In this document: piece by piece, positions 1-12,884 of the stretch
Layout: every line of letters begins with the position of its first letter
Position numbering within the stretch: the first letter of the stretch is position 1
NCBI GenBank assembly: GCA_026413225.1
Contig: CM048591.1
Coordinates: 46,397,803 to 46,461,802, forward strand
Source of the DNA: Otis tarda
Lineage: Eukaryota > Chordata > Aves > Otidiformes > Otididae
Length of the DNA: 64,000 nt
Reading direction: 5' to 3'
Made by a program: the position numbers and the translations under genes
The notes under the pieces: model-generated
Databases searched by the model: none
What the model was told of the DNA's origin: nothing
What the model saw: the letters and a program-made list of their open reading frames with translations, nothing else

Positions 1-2479
1 TCACATCTGATAGAGAAAAAAAAAAAGTACTTCAGTGAATAAGCCTTACTGTTGTAATACTCCTAATTATCAGTAATAACATCTATTTAATGTTGTGACT
101 ATGAAAAGTATCCTCTCAGTCTAAGGAGGTTATCATTAAGATCTTATTGTGATTGCTGATACAGTATTTTACACATAATACACATTTTTACTGCACTATT
201 ACAAGGGATTTCTTTATCTTTTAAAATCAAAGGTAGTTATTATATTACAAACCAGTAAAACAGCAAAATCTTGTAGATGCTAAAAGCTTCAGCAATTGTC
301 ATGTCAATGTCACAAGTTTGTTTTTTTTTTTTCAGTTCTCACTTTTATTGGAAATGCATGGGAAAATTTTCTGAGAGTTTAGCCTCTAACATCAATTTAC
401 ATTACCTCTGGCTGTGTAGATGTAAGGTGCCGCAAAGCAATAAACTTAAAGCCCAGAATCTGGAAAGAACTTACATATATATACACTTAAATAAAATTTA
501 TACAGGGCAGTATCTAAGCACATCATTATCTTTAAGAAGTGGTTTAAGTCAACCCTCTTCTGGAGCGTTCTTCAGAACAGAGATACTTCTTCCAGTGAAG
601 AACAAAGAATACAATCTTTGATTTATGTAAAGCCCTTTCTCAACTGTAGAGTGCCTATGATTTGTGATTTGTGGTTTCCCTCTTGAAATTTCATGTATTT
701 ATATATTGCTCTCTAGATTGTGTTGTATATTCAATAGAAATAGCCCACCAGTTAACTGATTAGATCAAAGAGAAGGAAAAGAAATAATAGAAAGATGAGA
801 AGGTTCAGATAGCTAAATTACATTATAACTAGGAAGCATTTATTGTTAACTACCACAGTCTAAACACAAGATCAGCATACAATCAAGAGATAAAGCTTAG
901 AATCACGTTATAAATTCAGAAAATTTATCACCTAGAAAATAACTCTAATATATTTAATATAATATTAGTCTTATACAGCTATTCTATTATTTGTTTCCTT
1001 ACTTCAATCACCATATTTATTAGAGACTGCACAACAAGAAACCTTATTCTTTAATAATAGTAACATTTTGCTTTATCCCCAGCCTCATTGGAATTACATA
1101 AAAGTTATGGCAGATCTTCTTAGCTCTGTGCTGCAGTTTTGGGAACAATTCATCTTTCTAATATAACAGTAGAAGCCATAGGGCTGTAGTCACAGGTCTT
1201 CTGATACCACTCTGGCCATTACTTACTTTGGTTGCAATCTTCTATGAGAAGCAACATTTGATTTTGCTAATAGGAGAAGTACACTTACAGTCAGAGTAAA
1301 TAATTAGCATTAAGACTATCACTAATTTTCTGGGTAGACAATTTTCTGGTGTATTTTCTACTCCTATAAAACTCCATCGTTTTGATATTTATAGAGATGG
1401 ACTTTTTACTAAAGTAAAAATTGGAAATCTTATTGCACACAATATAAAATAGTATTAATGCTATTGCAACTGACTACCAAAAGGTAACCTGTGGAGGGGT
1501 AATCTTTTGGTAGCAAAGACTTACCTAGCCTTACGAACAATGCAGAGGGAGTGACTAGAGTTTCTATGTATTATCAAGATGTCGAACTACTCAAGAAGTC
1601 CTTCACACTGATGGAAGTTACTATAACTTACAGTGGCCTTCAGGCTGGTATATATTATGTTAAGGCTGTCATACTACTGAGCTGAGGATCAAGAAAATGC
1701 CTTAAAGGCTAGCCACCTTGGCTCCAGTTATAACTAATTAGGTGATATGATGTGTAGCAGACATTAAAAAAAACAGAGTAGTCAAAGCATTAGAAAAATA
1801 ATATTGCTGCCTTGCAATATCATGGTCATAGTTGAGTCACATTGTATAATGAACTTTCAAGACTTAAGGAATACTATTATTTATCTCTCCTATTTTTTTA
1901 GTACTATTTTACAGCAAGAACTGATCAAATATATTGAAAGTTTTTACTAACTTCAAACAAAACCCAACAAAAAATCACAAACAGATAAAGCATCCTTAGG
2001 TCCTTTATACCACTGTGAACCCCAGTGAATTACACATTTTCATCAAAGAGGTAATAGGTATGCTAAAACAAATACGAATAATGTGTTTTTTAAAGTACAG
2101 AAAATGAAATCTGAGAAAGTTTTTTTTCCCAATTCCCAGTAATAAAATTAGTTTCCTTCTGTAAATCATTGTAGAATTCTCCCTCAATAAGGAACCAGAT
2201 TGTAAAATATACATAGCATATAACATCTATTGTCACACTGCATTTTTAAGATTAGCCATTTCAGAAAATAATTTTGTAAAAAGGAATTCTTTCCCTGCTT
2301 ACTTATTTCCCCCTTTCTAGCCTCCATCCCCAGCTACCAAAAGCTCCAGCTTCTTTCACCTCATCTCTAAGATTAAACAAGGAATTTCTTTATTTGTAGA
2401 GATACTTCAAGTGAATTACGTTTTCCTCAATCACATCTCTGCAATATTTCTGCTATCTCTTTTCTTTTTAGCAATTGCA
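1..2479. other. AT-rich intronic DNA, no gene seen
   Basis: This stretch lies downstream (in minus-strand sense) of the last CNTNAP-like exon in the window and is presumably intron 8 of that gene. It is AT-rich with short homopolymers. I see no exon-like minus-strand segment matching the next part of the second laminin-G domain, no transposon, and no convincing open frame; the longest frames start in low-complexity sequence. Confidence 0.6.
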
Positions 2480-2630
2480 GAATCATAGAATCATAAAATA
2501 GTTTGGGCTGGAAGGGGCCATATGTGATCATCTACTCAAATCTTCCTGCCATGTGCATGGACTTCTTTTACTAGAATAGGTTGCTCAAAGCCCCGTACAA
2601 CCTGACCTTGAAAACTTCTAGGGGTGGCAC
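2480..2630 (-). mobile_element. Old CR1 LINE 3' end fragment
   Basis: The left edge shows repeated 'aatcatagaatcat' units, the complement of the CR1 3' tail. It is followed by a diverged copy of the CR1 3' UTR ('gggctggaaggggcc', then 'ggttgctcaaagcc' and 'cctgaccttgaa'). The element is therefore in minus orientation and strongly 5'-truncated. Its divergence from the CR1 copies at 24 and 45 kb suggests an older subfamily. Confidence 0.8.
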
Positions 2631-2913
2631 ATCTAAATATTTTATTTCAAATGTTACAGGGATAATTATTTTTAATTCTCAGTTTTGTGTCCTGCTTCAT
2701 CAACTTCTTGTTCTGTGAGAAAATCATGTTCCAAATATTGTAATATTTGACTGCCTAAGTAGGTAAGAGAACGTCCTAACATAAAGAATGAGATTGAATT
2801 AATGAGTGAAGTAGAAAAATCTTTTGGTTACTGGAAAGTTATATTAATTTTGCACTTTTTGATTTGTTTACAGTAGTTCATCTACTGTACCAAATGATTC
2901 TGGGATGGATGAT

Positions 2914-4035
2914 TGTTCTGGTTTTGTTTAGTGAGGGGGGGCCTAAGGTGGGAGCTTCTGTAGGAAACTGCTAGAAGCTGCTCCCCTTTGTTCAGTGGAC
3001 TTGGCTGGGCCTAGGGCAGACCCACTGCTGGCCAAGGCCGAGCCAATTGGTAGCAGAATGTTCCCTAATAACGCCTCTGCAATAAGAAGGGGAAAACAGG
3101 AAAAAATAAGGGAGAAGATGTGAAGCAGCTGAGCAGGGGCAGAGAGGGGGAGGCGCAAGCCTTGTGGGCCTTGCAGGCCTCACCCTCTGGCCTCCCGCTG
3201 GGCAGCCGACTGGGCCCAACTTGGCCCATCCTAGCTGCAAGAAGTGGAGAAGGGATGAGAAGTGAATAAGATGTAAAAAGGATCCTGAGAGGTGTCTGCC
3301 AGCCTGTTGTGAGGAACGGCTGCAGACTCCAAGGTCAGTGAAGAAGGAGGGGCAGGAGTAATGTGGCTCCTGGCCAAGATTCCCCTGCAGCCTGTGGTGA
3401 TAACCATGGTGGAGCAGGTTGTCCCCCTGAAGCCCATGGAGGTCCACGGAGGGGCAGAGATTCACCTGCAGCCTGTGGAGGACCCCAAGCCGGAGCAGGT
3501 GGAGGCCTGAAGGAGGCTGTGGCCCGTGGAGGGCCCGCTGGGGCAGCTGTTCTGGAGGGATTGCACCCTGTGGAAGAGATGACCCATGCCGGAGCAGTTT
3601 CATGAAGGACTGTGGCCCATGGGAGGGACCCCATGCTGGAGCAGAGGAGGAATGCGAGGAGTTCTTCCCCTGACAATGAAGTAGCGGCATAAAACAACGC
3701 GTGATGAACTGACCGCGAGCCCATTCCCTCTTTCCCGTCCATGCCGCTCGAGGGGGGAAGGTAGTAGAGATAATGTTAAGCCCGGGAAGAGGGAGGGGTG
3801 GGGGGAGGTTTTCTTGTTCCCTGTCTCATTCTCCTGTTAGTTTTAGAAATAAATGAATACTTTTCCCCAAGCCGAGTCTGTTTTGCCCGTGACAGTAATT
3901 TTAAGGATTTCTCCCCATCCTTGTCTCAAACCTTGAACCGTTTTTCTTATATCATCTCCTCCTATTCTCTCGGAGGGTGGGGGGAGTGAGAGAGAGACTG
4001 CATAGTCTGGTCCCGATCAGGGCTGAACTAAGACA
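2914..4035 (+). mobile_element. Solo LTR of a GC-rich ERV family ('family A'), plus orientation
   Basis: This 1122-bp LTR starts TGTTCTGGTTTTG and ends CTGAACTAAGACA, with TG...CA termini. It matches the copies at 42.9 kb (same strand) and 18.6, 55.9 and 63.7 kb (opposite strand). The flanking 5-mers are atgat and atgtt, a target-site duplication with one mismatch. The middle is GC-rich with imperfect repeats around 'GTGGAGG' and 'CCGGAGCAG'. An AATAAA signal lies at 3848-3853. No internal retroviral sequence adjoins it, so I call it a solo LTR. It is antisense to the host gene. Long open frames on its complement (2992-3690) are discussed under findings and are not annotated as genes. Confidence 0.85.
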
Positions 4036-7000
4036 ATGTTTTATTTCTTCTTCATACAGGCTGGCATGATAAGAGATAGTAAACAATGGTAATCTAGCTC
4101 AAGTTAAGACTTCCCAAAAGTCCCTTTCCTTAAGTCTGGGGACTGAGGAATGCCATTGTGGGAGCACAAGACACTCGTGAGAAAACAGCCCATTGTAGTC
4201 CTCAAATTGACAACCTTGATTAAATTCACATTTCTTTGTGCAAAGCCACAAAGTGGTATGATATATAAATGATGGAGACCAATGGACTGCTAACATTTCT
4301 GTTCCATCTGAAAATTATATTGTCTAGTGCTCTACTAGGAGTTTTAAAAATGTGTTACCAGCACACAGGTGATGAAAAAAAAAAGGAATTAAACTTTTAC
4401 TGCATTATAAGGTAGCTATTAAAAAAGATACCTATTTATTATCATTACCAGTACTTCCATCATTTTAATACCTAAGTACTAAAAAAGAACAATAACATCC
4501 AGTCTTAGGAACATATATATATATAAAGAAAATGTACGTAGCTTATTAGGAGATCAGTGAAAAATAAAAAAAAGATAGTTTAGATAAAATAATTTATAGA
4601 TTAGTCTGAAGTATAACAACAAAATCCAGTGCTTGTTACCATAACTTAATTAATAGCTATATAGAAATTAAAAGCTGCATAGAAAGACAAGGTCATGTGA
4701 AGAAACTGAGTAATGAGATCTCATTTATATAAATTGTAATTCAATTTGGTGTCATCATTCAACACAAATTAACTTTGTGTTAATTTCTTTTTTTAATCTA
4801 TGTTATTTCTTCATAAATATTTGATGACTAACTTGCAAAAGTGGCTACAAAAGAAAGATATTAAGCAACAATTCAGTAAAGAAGGATATAGCTTATTATA
4901 ACTTAATCACTCATCAATTAACATGCCATTCTCCTTGGTTTTTTATGGTTGAAGAAATCTTTAAAAACACATGACAATGAATTTAAGAACTGTACACAAA
5001 GAAATATGCTCTGATTTAATTATCAAATATCGTGTATGTGTGTGTATGTGAAAGCCAGGTCATAAGTCCTTGCCTATAGGGGAACAAACCTGTCCAGCCA
5101 TGCATAATTTAATTACTCAATCTCCAAACACAGACTTGAATTGCTTCAGTGAGTGTAACAATAAACACTTCAAAAACTCGAGAAAAAGTTCCCCATATGC
5201 TTTTGTTAGATAACTTCTTTCTCAGAAGAGAATAAGGTGTTTTTGCAGTAGTTTCTGTTTTGACAAACACAATTCATCCTAATAAGCTTTATGAAGAGTA
5301 AGCTTAATATAGCATGAGAACGTTAAATTCTGTTTCAACATAGTGTCAAGAATTATTTTGGTGTGTTTCAGCTAATATGTTATATATTATGGTGCAACTA
5401 TGAAACAGAATAAATTGCTGTGTGTCCCAGCCTATACCTGTTAGAAATGCCATAATCTTCAGCTGATCTGTTAAAATGACGCTGCATAGTAACAGTTTCT
5501 TTTACATACATCATCTAATTGAACTGCAATCAAAATAGCTGCTAAAAAGCCAAATTCATCACTGTTAACTACATGCCACTGACATTCTTACTAAGGAATT
5601 GACATTTTCAAATGGTGAACCTAGGGAAACCTCTTGTCATTAAAATAATACTCTTAGTGCATCAGTTAATTTAGATTGTAACAAATACCATGTCTGATGC
5701 TGCTATCACCCACAGGATCAGGATCAAAGTATTTATGTAAATTTCAACATTCTTGGTGGTCATTACTGGCTTACAGTCTTTTTCTGAATTAAAATAATCA
5801 ACTGTTTAAAATTTTACTTTTAATCATTAATACCTGCAGAAACATAATGAGCTATGGACTTGTGTTTACCTTATCTTTTTTTCTTTTTCTTTCTTTTCCT
5901 TGTGAAGGAATTTTCATTCTGTATCAGCAACTGAAGTAAGGAATCAATCTAAAAGAAACAGGGGCTCAGAACTAAGATTAAGGAGGCCTCCTCTTCAAAT
6001 CCTGTGGCTTTGCTCTGCTTGGTTCTTCCTTGCTCTCTCTATCTGATTTACACTGCCAAGCACATTATCTGTGAGCATTTTAGATAAGTGATTCCTATCT
6101 TGTGTTTGTACCAATTACAATGTTTTTGTGACATTTTCTCCTTCTTTTACATAACTTTCAAAATTCCATGGGGTCCAAAAGAGATTTGAGGGCTTTAATT
6201 TTTATGATAATTTTTGGTATGTATTTTTATTTCAGTAATTGTTCAGTTTACTTACTGTATTTGCTAGCAAATAGCACTAAACAGCATCATTAAGCTCTCT
6301 GTATTCTGGCTTGATATGAAAAGATGTCTTTGGTTTGGTTCCTACCACTCCAATGAATATACTTTATAGAAGACTAAAATCTTCAGACATTCAAATCCTT
6401 AATTTGTTTTCTGAGTACCAATGCAAAATACAGTTTTCCTGCTTGTTATTCATCTGATAATTTAGTTTACACATTACATCATGAAAACTAACTTGGCTTC
6501 TTTTTCATTGATAATATTCCTGCTTTATAATATGAAATATATGATTACGTACAGTTCAAAATAGATCTAGGATAAACTGATGTTTCTGATATCATCATTG
6601 TGTTTTCTGCAGCCAAATTACATGTTGCTTCTATGACATATTCCTCCAGCTAGTGGTCTCTGGTCATCTTCTTTGTCTAGAAACCACTGCGATCTCAGCC
6701 TCATCTCCTCAGCTTTACATATTATTTAGAATCCTGTTTATCTGCCTAATCTCTCTAGTTTCATTCTTCCTGTCTGAGAATTCATTCTGGAATAACCATT
6801 TTATTATCCTACAAGAAAGGGGCAAAATCTACTTTGTTTACATAAAGGATACATAAAACTCCAAGTCAGTTTTGGTGCATGGAGTGTCAGAGAATAGTAT
6901 ACCACTGATGAAGCACTGCTAAGTGAAGGTATTAATATTCTCACATAGTGATATTATTGCTTCTCACCATTTTTTTTAAAGTTCTGGACGATAGAGATGT

Positions 7001-8038
7001 TGTCATGCTCTCCTACTTCATGAAAGGAGATTCCTGGATGGGCCAACAGTGGTGGTGTTGTCATATCAAGTGCTAACAGCACTCAGAAAAACTGAGAAGC
7101 CTCTTTGTGGAAGAGGGAGTCCCCTTGCTTGAGTGAAGGTGAAAGCTGGGAGCTGCTTCTCAGAATCCCAGTTGGATACCGTCTAACATGACCGTGTCTT
7201 ACTACATTTGCCTTGTCCTCTTGTCCTTATACGTTTTTTTTACCAACAGGGAAATATCTCACAAGACGACTAAACGGTATGCTTTCTGGAAATCTCAGCT
7301 CCACCCTGAGGGCTGCCTAGCAACGCACATCAGCAGAACCAGATGATCTAGTATCAGTTCAGCGATTAACTGCAAAAGTGACCCTTTGCTCTCAATTATT
7401 CAGTTTCCTCAATGTCTCAATTTCTTTTAGTCCTTACTATTATTATTTATTTATTTATTATTTTTTAATATACACTCAAACTTGTCCCAGCTGTCTGGAA
7501 TGCAACCTGGCATTGGTCATCCTCTGTCTAATTTAATGGAGAACCCTGTAGTTGAGACCTCTGGGAAATAAAAAGTCTGTAATATTTATTTTATAGCAAA
7601 ATGAGCTGCTTCTTGCTTTGTGAAGGCATTGACAAATAGTGAAAAATATCTTAACAGTTTAGTTTGACATAATAAGAGATTTACTTGTTTAGACTTCACA
7701 ACTAAAAAAGTTGCTTAGATGCCTTAAATTTCCCAGATTATACACGAGCTTTATGTACTGTATGTATATAAAGCTAAGAACTGAACTTTACAGCCTATAT
7801 TATTGCAAGTAATTTCTACACAATCATGGGGGAAAAAAAAAGCATATATACATATTTGTGAGAAAATAAGGTATTTAGAAACATTTGGGATAAAAATTCA
7901 CACAAGTAAAACACAGTTATACACATACTAGTCATAAATCTAAGCCAAGAATGTAGGTACTAATTTAAATGGCTTATTTTAAATAACCTATTTTTTGATG
8001 TGTAGGAATCTTGTATTTGTTTTCTTAATTTCTGTTAC
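4036..8038. other. AT-rich intronic DNA, no gene seen
   Basis: Presumed intron 8 of the CNTNAP-like gene, immediately 3' (minus sense) of the exon ending at 8039. It contains short simple tracts such as (TA)n near 4512-4526, a TG-rich patch at 5034-5050 and a TTTA/TTA-rich tract at 7440-7470. I found no transposon and no splice-flanked laminin-G-like segment. Confidence 0.6.
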
Positions 8039-8297
8039 CTGCAGTGATGTCATTCAGTGCTTTTCCTGGTTTAAGGCTGATTTTAACTCTCCCATTACTC
8101 AGATACAAGAAGAAACCACCTGAAGCCTGGTGTAGTTTACTAGATAACAGAAGTCCTTCCTTGTTCCAGGTGCGAAACTGGAAACTGATGTATACTTCAT
8201 CTTGCCCTGATGTGCCTGGCAGTGCCAGGTAACTACTGGAGCTCAGAAATGTAACAGGAACCACCTGTGGCTCTAAACATGAGAAGGATATGTTGCC
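8039..8297 (-). CDS. CNTNAP5: CNTNAP5-like exon (probably exon 8): start of laminin-G domain 2
   Basis: On the minus strand this 259-nt segment is preceded by a pyrimidine-rich tract ending TTTCTTTCTAG and followed by the donor GTAACAG. It encodes 86 residues plus one base (exit phase 1) without a stop, beginning GNISFSC. The Cys closes the preceding laminin-G unit, and the block SFQFRTWNKEGLLLSS is the typical entry strand of a Caspr laminin-G domain. Contactin-associated proteins are single-pass neuronal adhesion proteins of the neurexin superfamily that bind contactins at axon-glia and synaptic contacts. The wording of the domain fits CNTNAP5 better than CNTNAP2 from my knowledge of the family; paralogue identity is inference. 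Entry phase is 0, matching the preceding exon at 10823-10966. Confidence 0.9.
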
Positions 8298-10822
8298 CTA
8301 GAAAGAAATGAGACAAATATGGCATTAGGAATATTTGAGGAAAAACAGTCATGGAACTTTTCTATGGAAACTACAGAGTTTCAAAACATTGTGCATAGAA
8401 CCTAATATTTGTAATATTTGAATGTGTTAGTCTAAAAATCAAGTATGAATACGCAAGAACATCATCAGTTTGAAAAATGTTTTCCTAGTAGTTTGACCAG
8501 AACAGACATATCTGCCTGACCAAATAGTGGCAATGACTTTTGAGTGAATGAGGTAAGATGACATGTAATTTAGGCTCTTACCTCATTCACTCAAAGGTCC
8601 TTGAGTGAATGGAGTTAGACAGACGCGTTTTGTTTCTATTTTGGCTCAGCCTCAGGAAGGTTTAGGGACCTGACAAATTTCTGAATGTTAGATAAAAGGA
8701 CACTGAATGTAAAATTTAGTACAAATTGGTACAAAAAATATAAAATTTGGTACAAAAAAAATGGTTGAGCTTGGCTACTGATTGTTTAAGGAAGTGTTAT
8801 ATTTGAGAAAAAAAAAAAATTACGGTGGACTAAGGAGCAGTCTTTCCAAATCAATGCAACTGTAGATGTACACTGACCCCAATATTTGTTTTCACAAATA
8901 GCCAGAGAAAATTCTTGCTACTTATAAATGTGAAACACATTCTTCATACATCAGAAGGAAATGTGTTTTCAAGCAGGCCCACATGGGCCAGATCATGAGT
9001 CATATTTAGGCACCTAGACTTTGTTTTGTGCTTGACTGCTCCTGAAATCACTGGTTCTTAGGGACCTACATAAAATTGGGGATGAGTTCATTGACAAACT
9101 CAGAGCTTAGCCTGCCTCTGTGGTTGTACTGAGTGATATAGATAAGAGGATTGGAATGGGATTAACACACTTTTTGCATCCAGTATCAGAGTTAGTTAAT
9201 ATTTTATGACTCTAGATAGTGATACAGTACGCATTTTGATTTAATGACTTGCTGGCACCATTTGAACTATAACTAATTTGTTCTCTACAAATGATTTCTG
9301 GAAGATTAATGTATGAAATTTAAAGTACATTTAACTTCTGTTCAACAGAAGGAGATTTTAAACTTTTGAACATACATAAAATTTTGACCTTATACTAAAA
9401 ATCTAAAAAATCAATTTAAGAAAAAAACTCATTAGCCCCTGGCATAGCAAGACATTAAAGTTTATCTGTTTTAATTTTCTTCAAGGGAAATATATAAATA
9501 AATAAAAGTTGTATCTTATGAACACAGCTGTAAAGAAATTAATAGTGAGCTGAAGTGACCCATATTGAAAAGGTAGTGATCAGATTAACGAACCTTTAAA
9601 TGCTAAAAGTTTATAATCTGCAGATTCCCCCTCCATGTTATTTGGACAGCTCCCTAATAGTGTATCAGACCAGCAAAGTGGCTATTTAACAAGGGTTCTA
9701 TGATAACATAGATACTATCTGGCACATGTACATTATAAAACATCTCCTAAATAGTTTTGAAAGTAGCAAAACAGTTTAAACCATTTGAGATTAAGATTAT
9801 GAAATTTTCTATGACAATAATTTCATAGTTCTCTTTCACTAGTTCACACAGAGCATCCTATAACTGCCCTCTACCCAGCATCCATCAGCATTATGGACAG
9901 GATATTATACGGAGATATAAGTTTAGCTAAGTTTGGGATATTTCAGATGAGCTTCATATGAGAAGAGACACCTGACATCCATTTTTTTCCTGGGACAGAG
10001 GATAGATTATTCATATTCTGAACTGAAATCTAAATCAAAAGATTTGGAGCTTGAAAGCATTTCATACTTTGTTAATTATTTTGAACTGATTATTTCCATC
10101 ATATCTCTATTTTTCCTGCTTCTAAATAAATAAATACTGCAAATAGGAATGGCTCTTGTACTATTGGAAAAAACCAAACCAAAACAAAGGACTTAGTAAA
10201 ATTTATAGAAAGCCTTCAGTAACGCAGAAAGTTGGTTCATTATTGGAAGCATTTCTCTAAATGGTAGGGATTTGTCTAATACAGCTATTGGCAATGTCAC
10301 AATAATTGCATTAAACTGACCAACCTAAGCTACAGCTCTTCAGACAAAGGTCAGTATAAATTGACAATCAGAACTTATCCATCAAAATTATAATGCTCTG
10401 GATAAAATAAAATGGATCAATGTTGTCAGCAATAGAAGGCTTTAAAATGTACTGCTGGTGTTCTTATTGGTTAGGTACGGAAGTCAAAGCCAGAGCTTTG
10501 ATGACTTCAGATATATCTTTTTTTTTACTCACTGGCTTTTGTACATGCACAACAGTGAGATTCCACACAGTGAGATATCAATCACACACATCTAAATATC
10601 AACTAAAGAGCTGAAGAATAAAATGCATCCTGCATTGCCTAGTAGATGAGTCTATACAGCACCAAATATAAAATAGCCCAATTAGGCGGTTCATTGATTT
10701 TTCTTTTATTAAACAACACAGATTTTACTAGAACTGTGTGTTAACAAGTGGCATATAAAAGTGGCTGTGGTCTTTTTCTTTTCTGTATTTTACTTATTCT
10801 TTCTTAATTATGAATCTCTTAC
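8298..10822 (-). other. Intron between CNTNAP5-like exons (probably intron 7)
   Basis: Donor GTAAGAG at the right edge and acceptor TTTCTAG at the left edge, reading on the minus strand; 2525 bp, AT-rich. Apart from the inverted repeat at 8535-8599 I see no transposon or gene in it. Confidence 0.85.
8535..8599. repeat. 24-bp inverted repeat with 17-nt spacer, plus a third partial copy
   Basis: Arms at 8535-8558 and 8576-8599 are reverse complements with one mismatch that would be a G:U pair in RNA. Both contain the core TTGAGTGAATGAGGTAAGA. The spacer is 8559-8575. A third, direct and diverged copy of the core begins at 8600. It lies in the intron 238 bp upstream of the acceptor of the exon ending at 8297. 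A function is not evident. Confidence 0.85.
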
Positions 10823-10966
10823 CACAAAGTAGATCTGGGACTTATGCCTCCTGGCCAGGTCAATAATGTTTACTCCATTATAATAAATATTTTCAAAACA
10901 CCCATGAAAGTTCTTGCGTGACAATGTCCCTGATTTTCCAGGCACTGGGATCCCTCCAAAGCTGAG
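10823..10966 (-). CDS. CNTNAP5: CNTNAP5-like exon (probably exon 7): end of laminin-G domain 1
   Basis: This 144-nt exon (48 codons, phase 0 in and out) is bordered on the minus strand by TTCTCTTTCTAAG and GTAAGAG. It encodes [11 protein letters not shown], then [20 protein letters not shown]. The 'GGIP...[16 protein letters not shown]' pattern is the end of the first laminin-G domain in Caspr proteins, with the Cys that pairs within the domain. The extracellular laminin-G units mediate ligand contacts. The preceding exon ends ...LDIDYE, so the joined reading is continuous. The PVPGK and NFHGC wording favours CNTNAP5 over CNTNAP2; this is a family judgement, not a search result. Confidence 0.92.
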
Positions 10967-12884
10967 CTTAGAAAGAGAAAAGAGATCAATGATACTATTA
11001 AGTAATTTTCTAAGGAAATAATTTGACAATAGTATTAGAGCAGAAGTCAAAGACTATAGGCTATATCAGGTCATATGTATTCCTCAAAATACTCTAAAAT
11101 GCTGTGGGTTTTTTTTGTCTTCTGAGAGTATCTCTTAAAAGTTACTTCAGTATAGAGTCTTAGCAGTTTTCAGGGTCAATTACGGCTGCAAAACCAAGAC
11201 GAAGAAGGTCCAGTACATGCAGACAGTGTGAAAAAGGAGAATAGAATATGCTAACAACTTATTTACGAAATTTGAGCCTGACTTCTCCACTGTATACAAA
11301 TCATGACTACTGTAATAGAGAACAAAAAAGCATCAAATTAAATTATTCTAGGGCAGATTCAAAACATTAGAAAGGAGATATTTTTTCACTCTCACAATGC
11401 TTAGTTAGACTGTGCAGTTCCTTGATGTGATGCTGTAGGTTTACTAGGGTTCAGAAAAAGGTTGGAAGATTTAATAAAAATAAAAATCCATTGACAGCTA
11501 TTAAATTCAAGAAAATAACTCTGTTTTAATAAGTACCTGAGGCAGAAACTGTTAGAAAGCAGTAGATTATTTTAGAAAAGCATTGCCACAAGTGTGACCT
11601 GAGTTACACTCTGGTCTATGTTTCCACTCTTGGGCACCATCAGAAACAGGATGCCAGTTTAAGTGACCTTTTGAACTCACCCATTCCAAAGCTATTCCAG
11701 CTGAGATTGTAGAAAAGATCAGTTTAAACTACTTATCTTTTAATTTTGAAATTTCATTTAATATTTAAAATAATTTCACAAAAAAAAATAAAAAACCAAA
11801 ATAAAATATATAGTTTCATTAAGTTATTAAATTGAGAAATTTTTGTAGTCAGAAACTTTTTTGGAAATTTTTAGGCTTTTTCCCAGCTTGTGCTCTCCTT
11901 TCTACTTATATTCAAACTATAGAATGTAGAAGAGAGGAAAAATTAATTTGCAATATTGGTTGATTTAGTAAAATAAATCTATTTGCCAATCAGTAAAATC
12001 TAACATTCATTACTGCCTTTTTTATTATAGTTTTTTTTTTCAATTGATATAATCCTCCAAGCCTTGTCTTTGTGGTTTAAATTCCGAAATTTTAAGCAGA
12101 ATCATGCCTTTAATCTGAATGGTATTTTTAAATGGGATAATGCAGACACAGAACAACATGAATCTTGCTCTAAACTTTAAACTGTTTAAAAACTCAAATT
12201 AGTAGAATAAAGTAATTTAGATCTGCGGGTTCAAGACACTAAGTTCTATGATTCATTGTTTCATCCATCGAACAGGACAGGGGCAAACATAAAGTAGCCA
12301 GTCCTCACATTGCAACTGTGGTATTTTTAACCACAGGTGGGAAACTGCTACAGCAAATTACATTCACTCCTTTCTATGAATCTACCACTTGTATAAGTAA
12401 GATTTTTTTCACAGTACGTTTGCCAGAGAATCTTACATAATCATAGAATGATTAGGGTTGGAAGGGACCTGCAAAGGTCATCTAGTCCAACCCCCCTGCA
12501 AGGAGCATAACGTAAACATTTCTAAAATGGTTTTATTCTGATTTATTGTAATTTTAATCAAGCCATAAAATAATAACTGTGACTTGGGCTCATTCCTTAT
12601 ATTTACACACAGTTTACCACATTTGCAGCACTATTGGAACAAAGATACTAAAATAATGAATTCTGAGATGAAAAAAAATGGTCTTTTGAAAATTTTGAAT
12701 TGCAAGTCTAGTGGCACTTAGTGATCTAAGAATATATCTTTTTATTTTATTAATTCCTCTAGGAGACAGAAAATCCATGAAGTCTTAAGTACTACAAAAT
12801 TTCTTAAGTTGTCTCCTTTACTTATTTCACTGCATTTACATAACAAAGTTAATAAATGTAACAAAGGAAAGGTAATTTTCACAC
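10967..12884 (-). other. Intron between CNTNAP5-like exons (probably intron 6)
   Basis: 1918-bp AT-rich intron with donor GTGTGA at the right edge and the acceptor of the next exon at the left. It holds one tiny CR1 fragment (12440-12508). Nothing else is recognisable. Confidence 0.85.
12440..12508 (-). mobile_element. 69-bp CR1 LINE 3' end
   Basis: The sequence starts 'tcatagaatgattagggttg' and runs through 'catctagtccaacccccctg' to 'caaggagca', then stops. It is the extreme 3' end of a CR1 in minus orientation, nearly identical to the 3' ends at 24.1 and 45.6 kb. This suggests a fairly recent and extremely 5'-truncated insertion. Confidence 0.85.

Noticed and set aside
277-621. 114-codon plus-strand frame
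   Set aside because: No domain, no splice support, low-complexity Phe run at the start; likely chance in intronic DNA.
4099-4296. Minus-strand frame with QWHSS, reminiscent of the laminin-G 'WHSV' block expected in the next CNTNAP exon
   Set aside because: The surrounding residues do not fit the expected LNDG.WHSV...LTLDD pattern and no suitable splice borders were found; a chance match.
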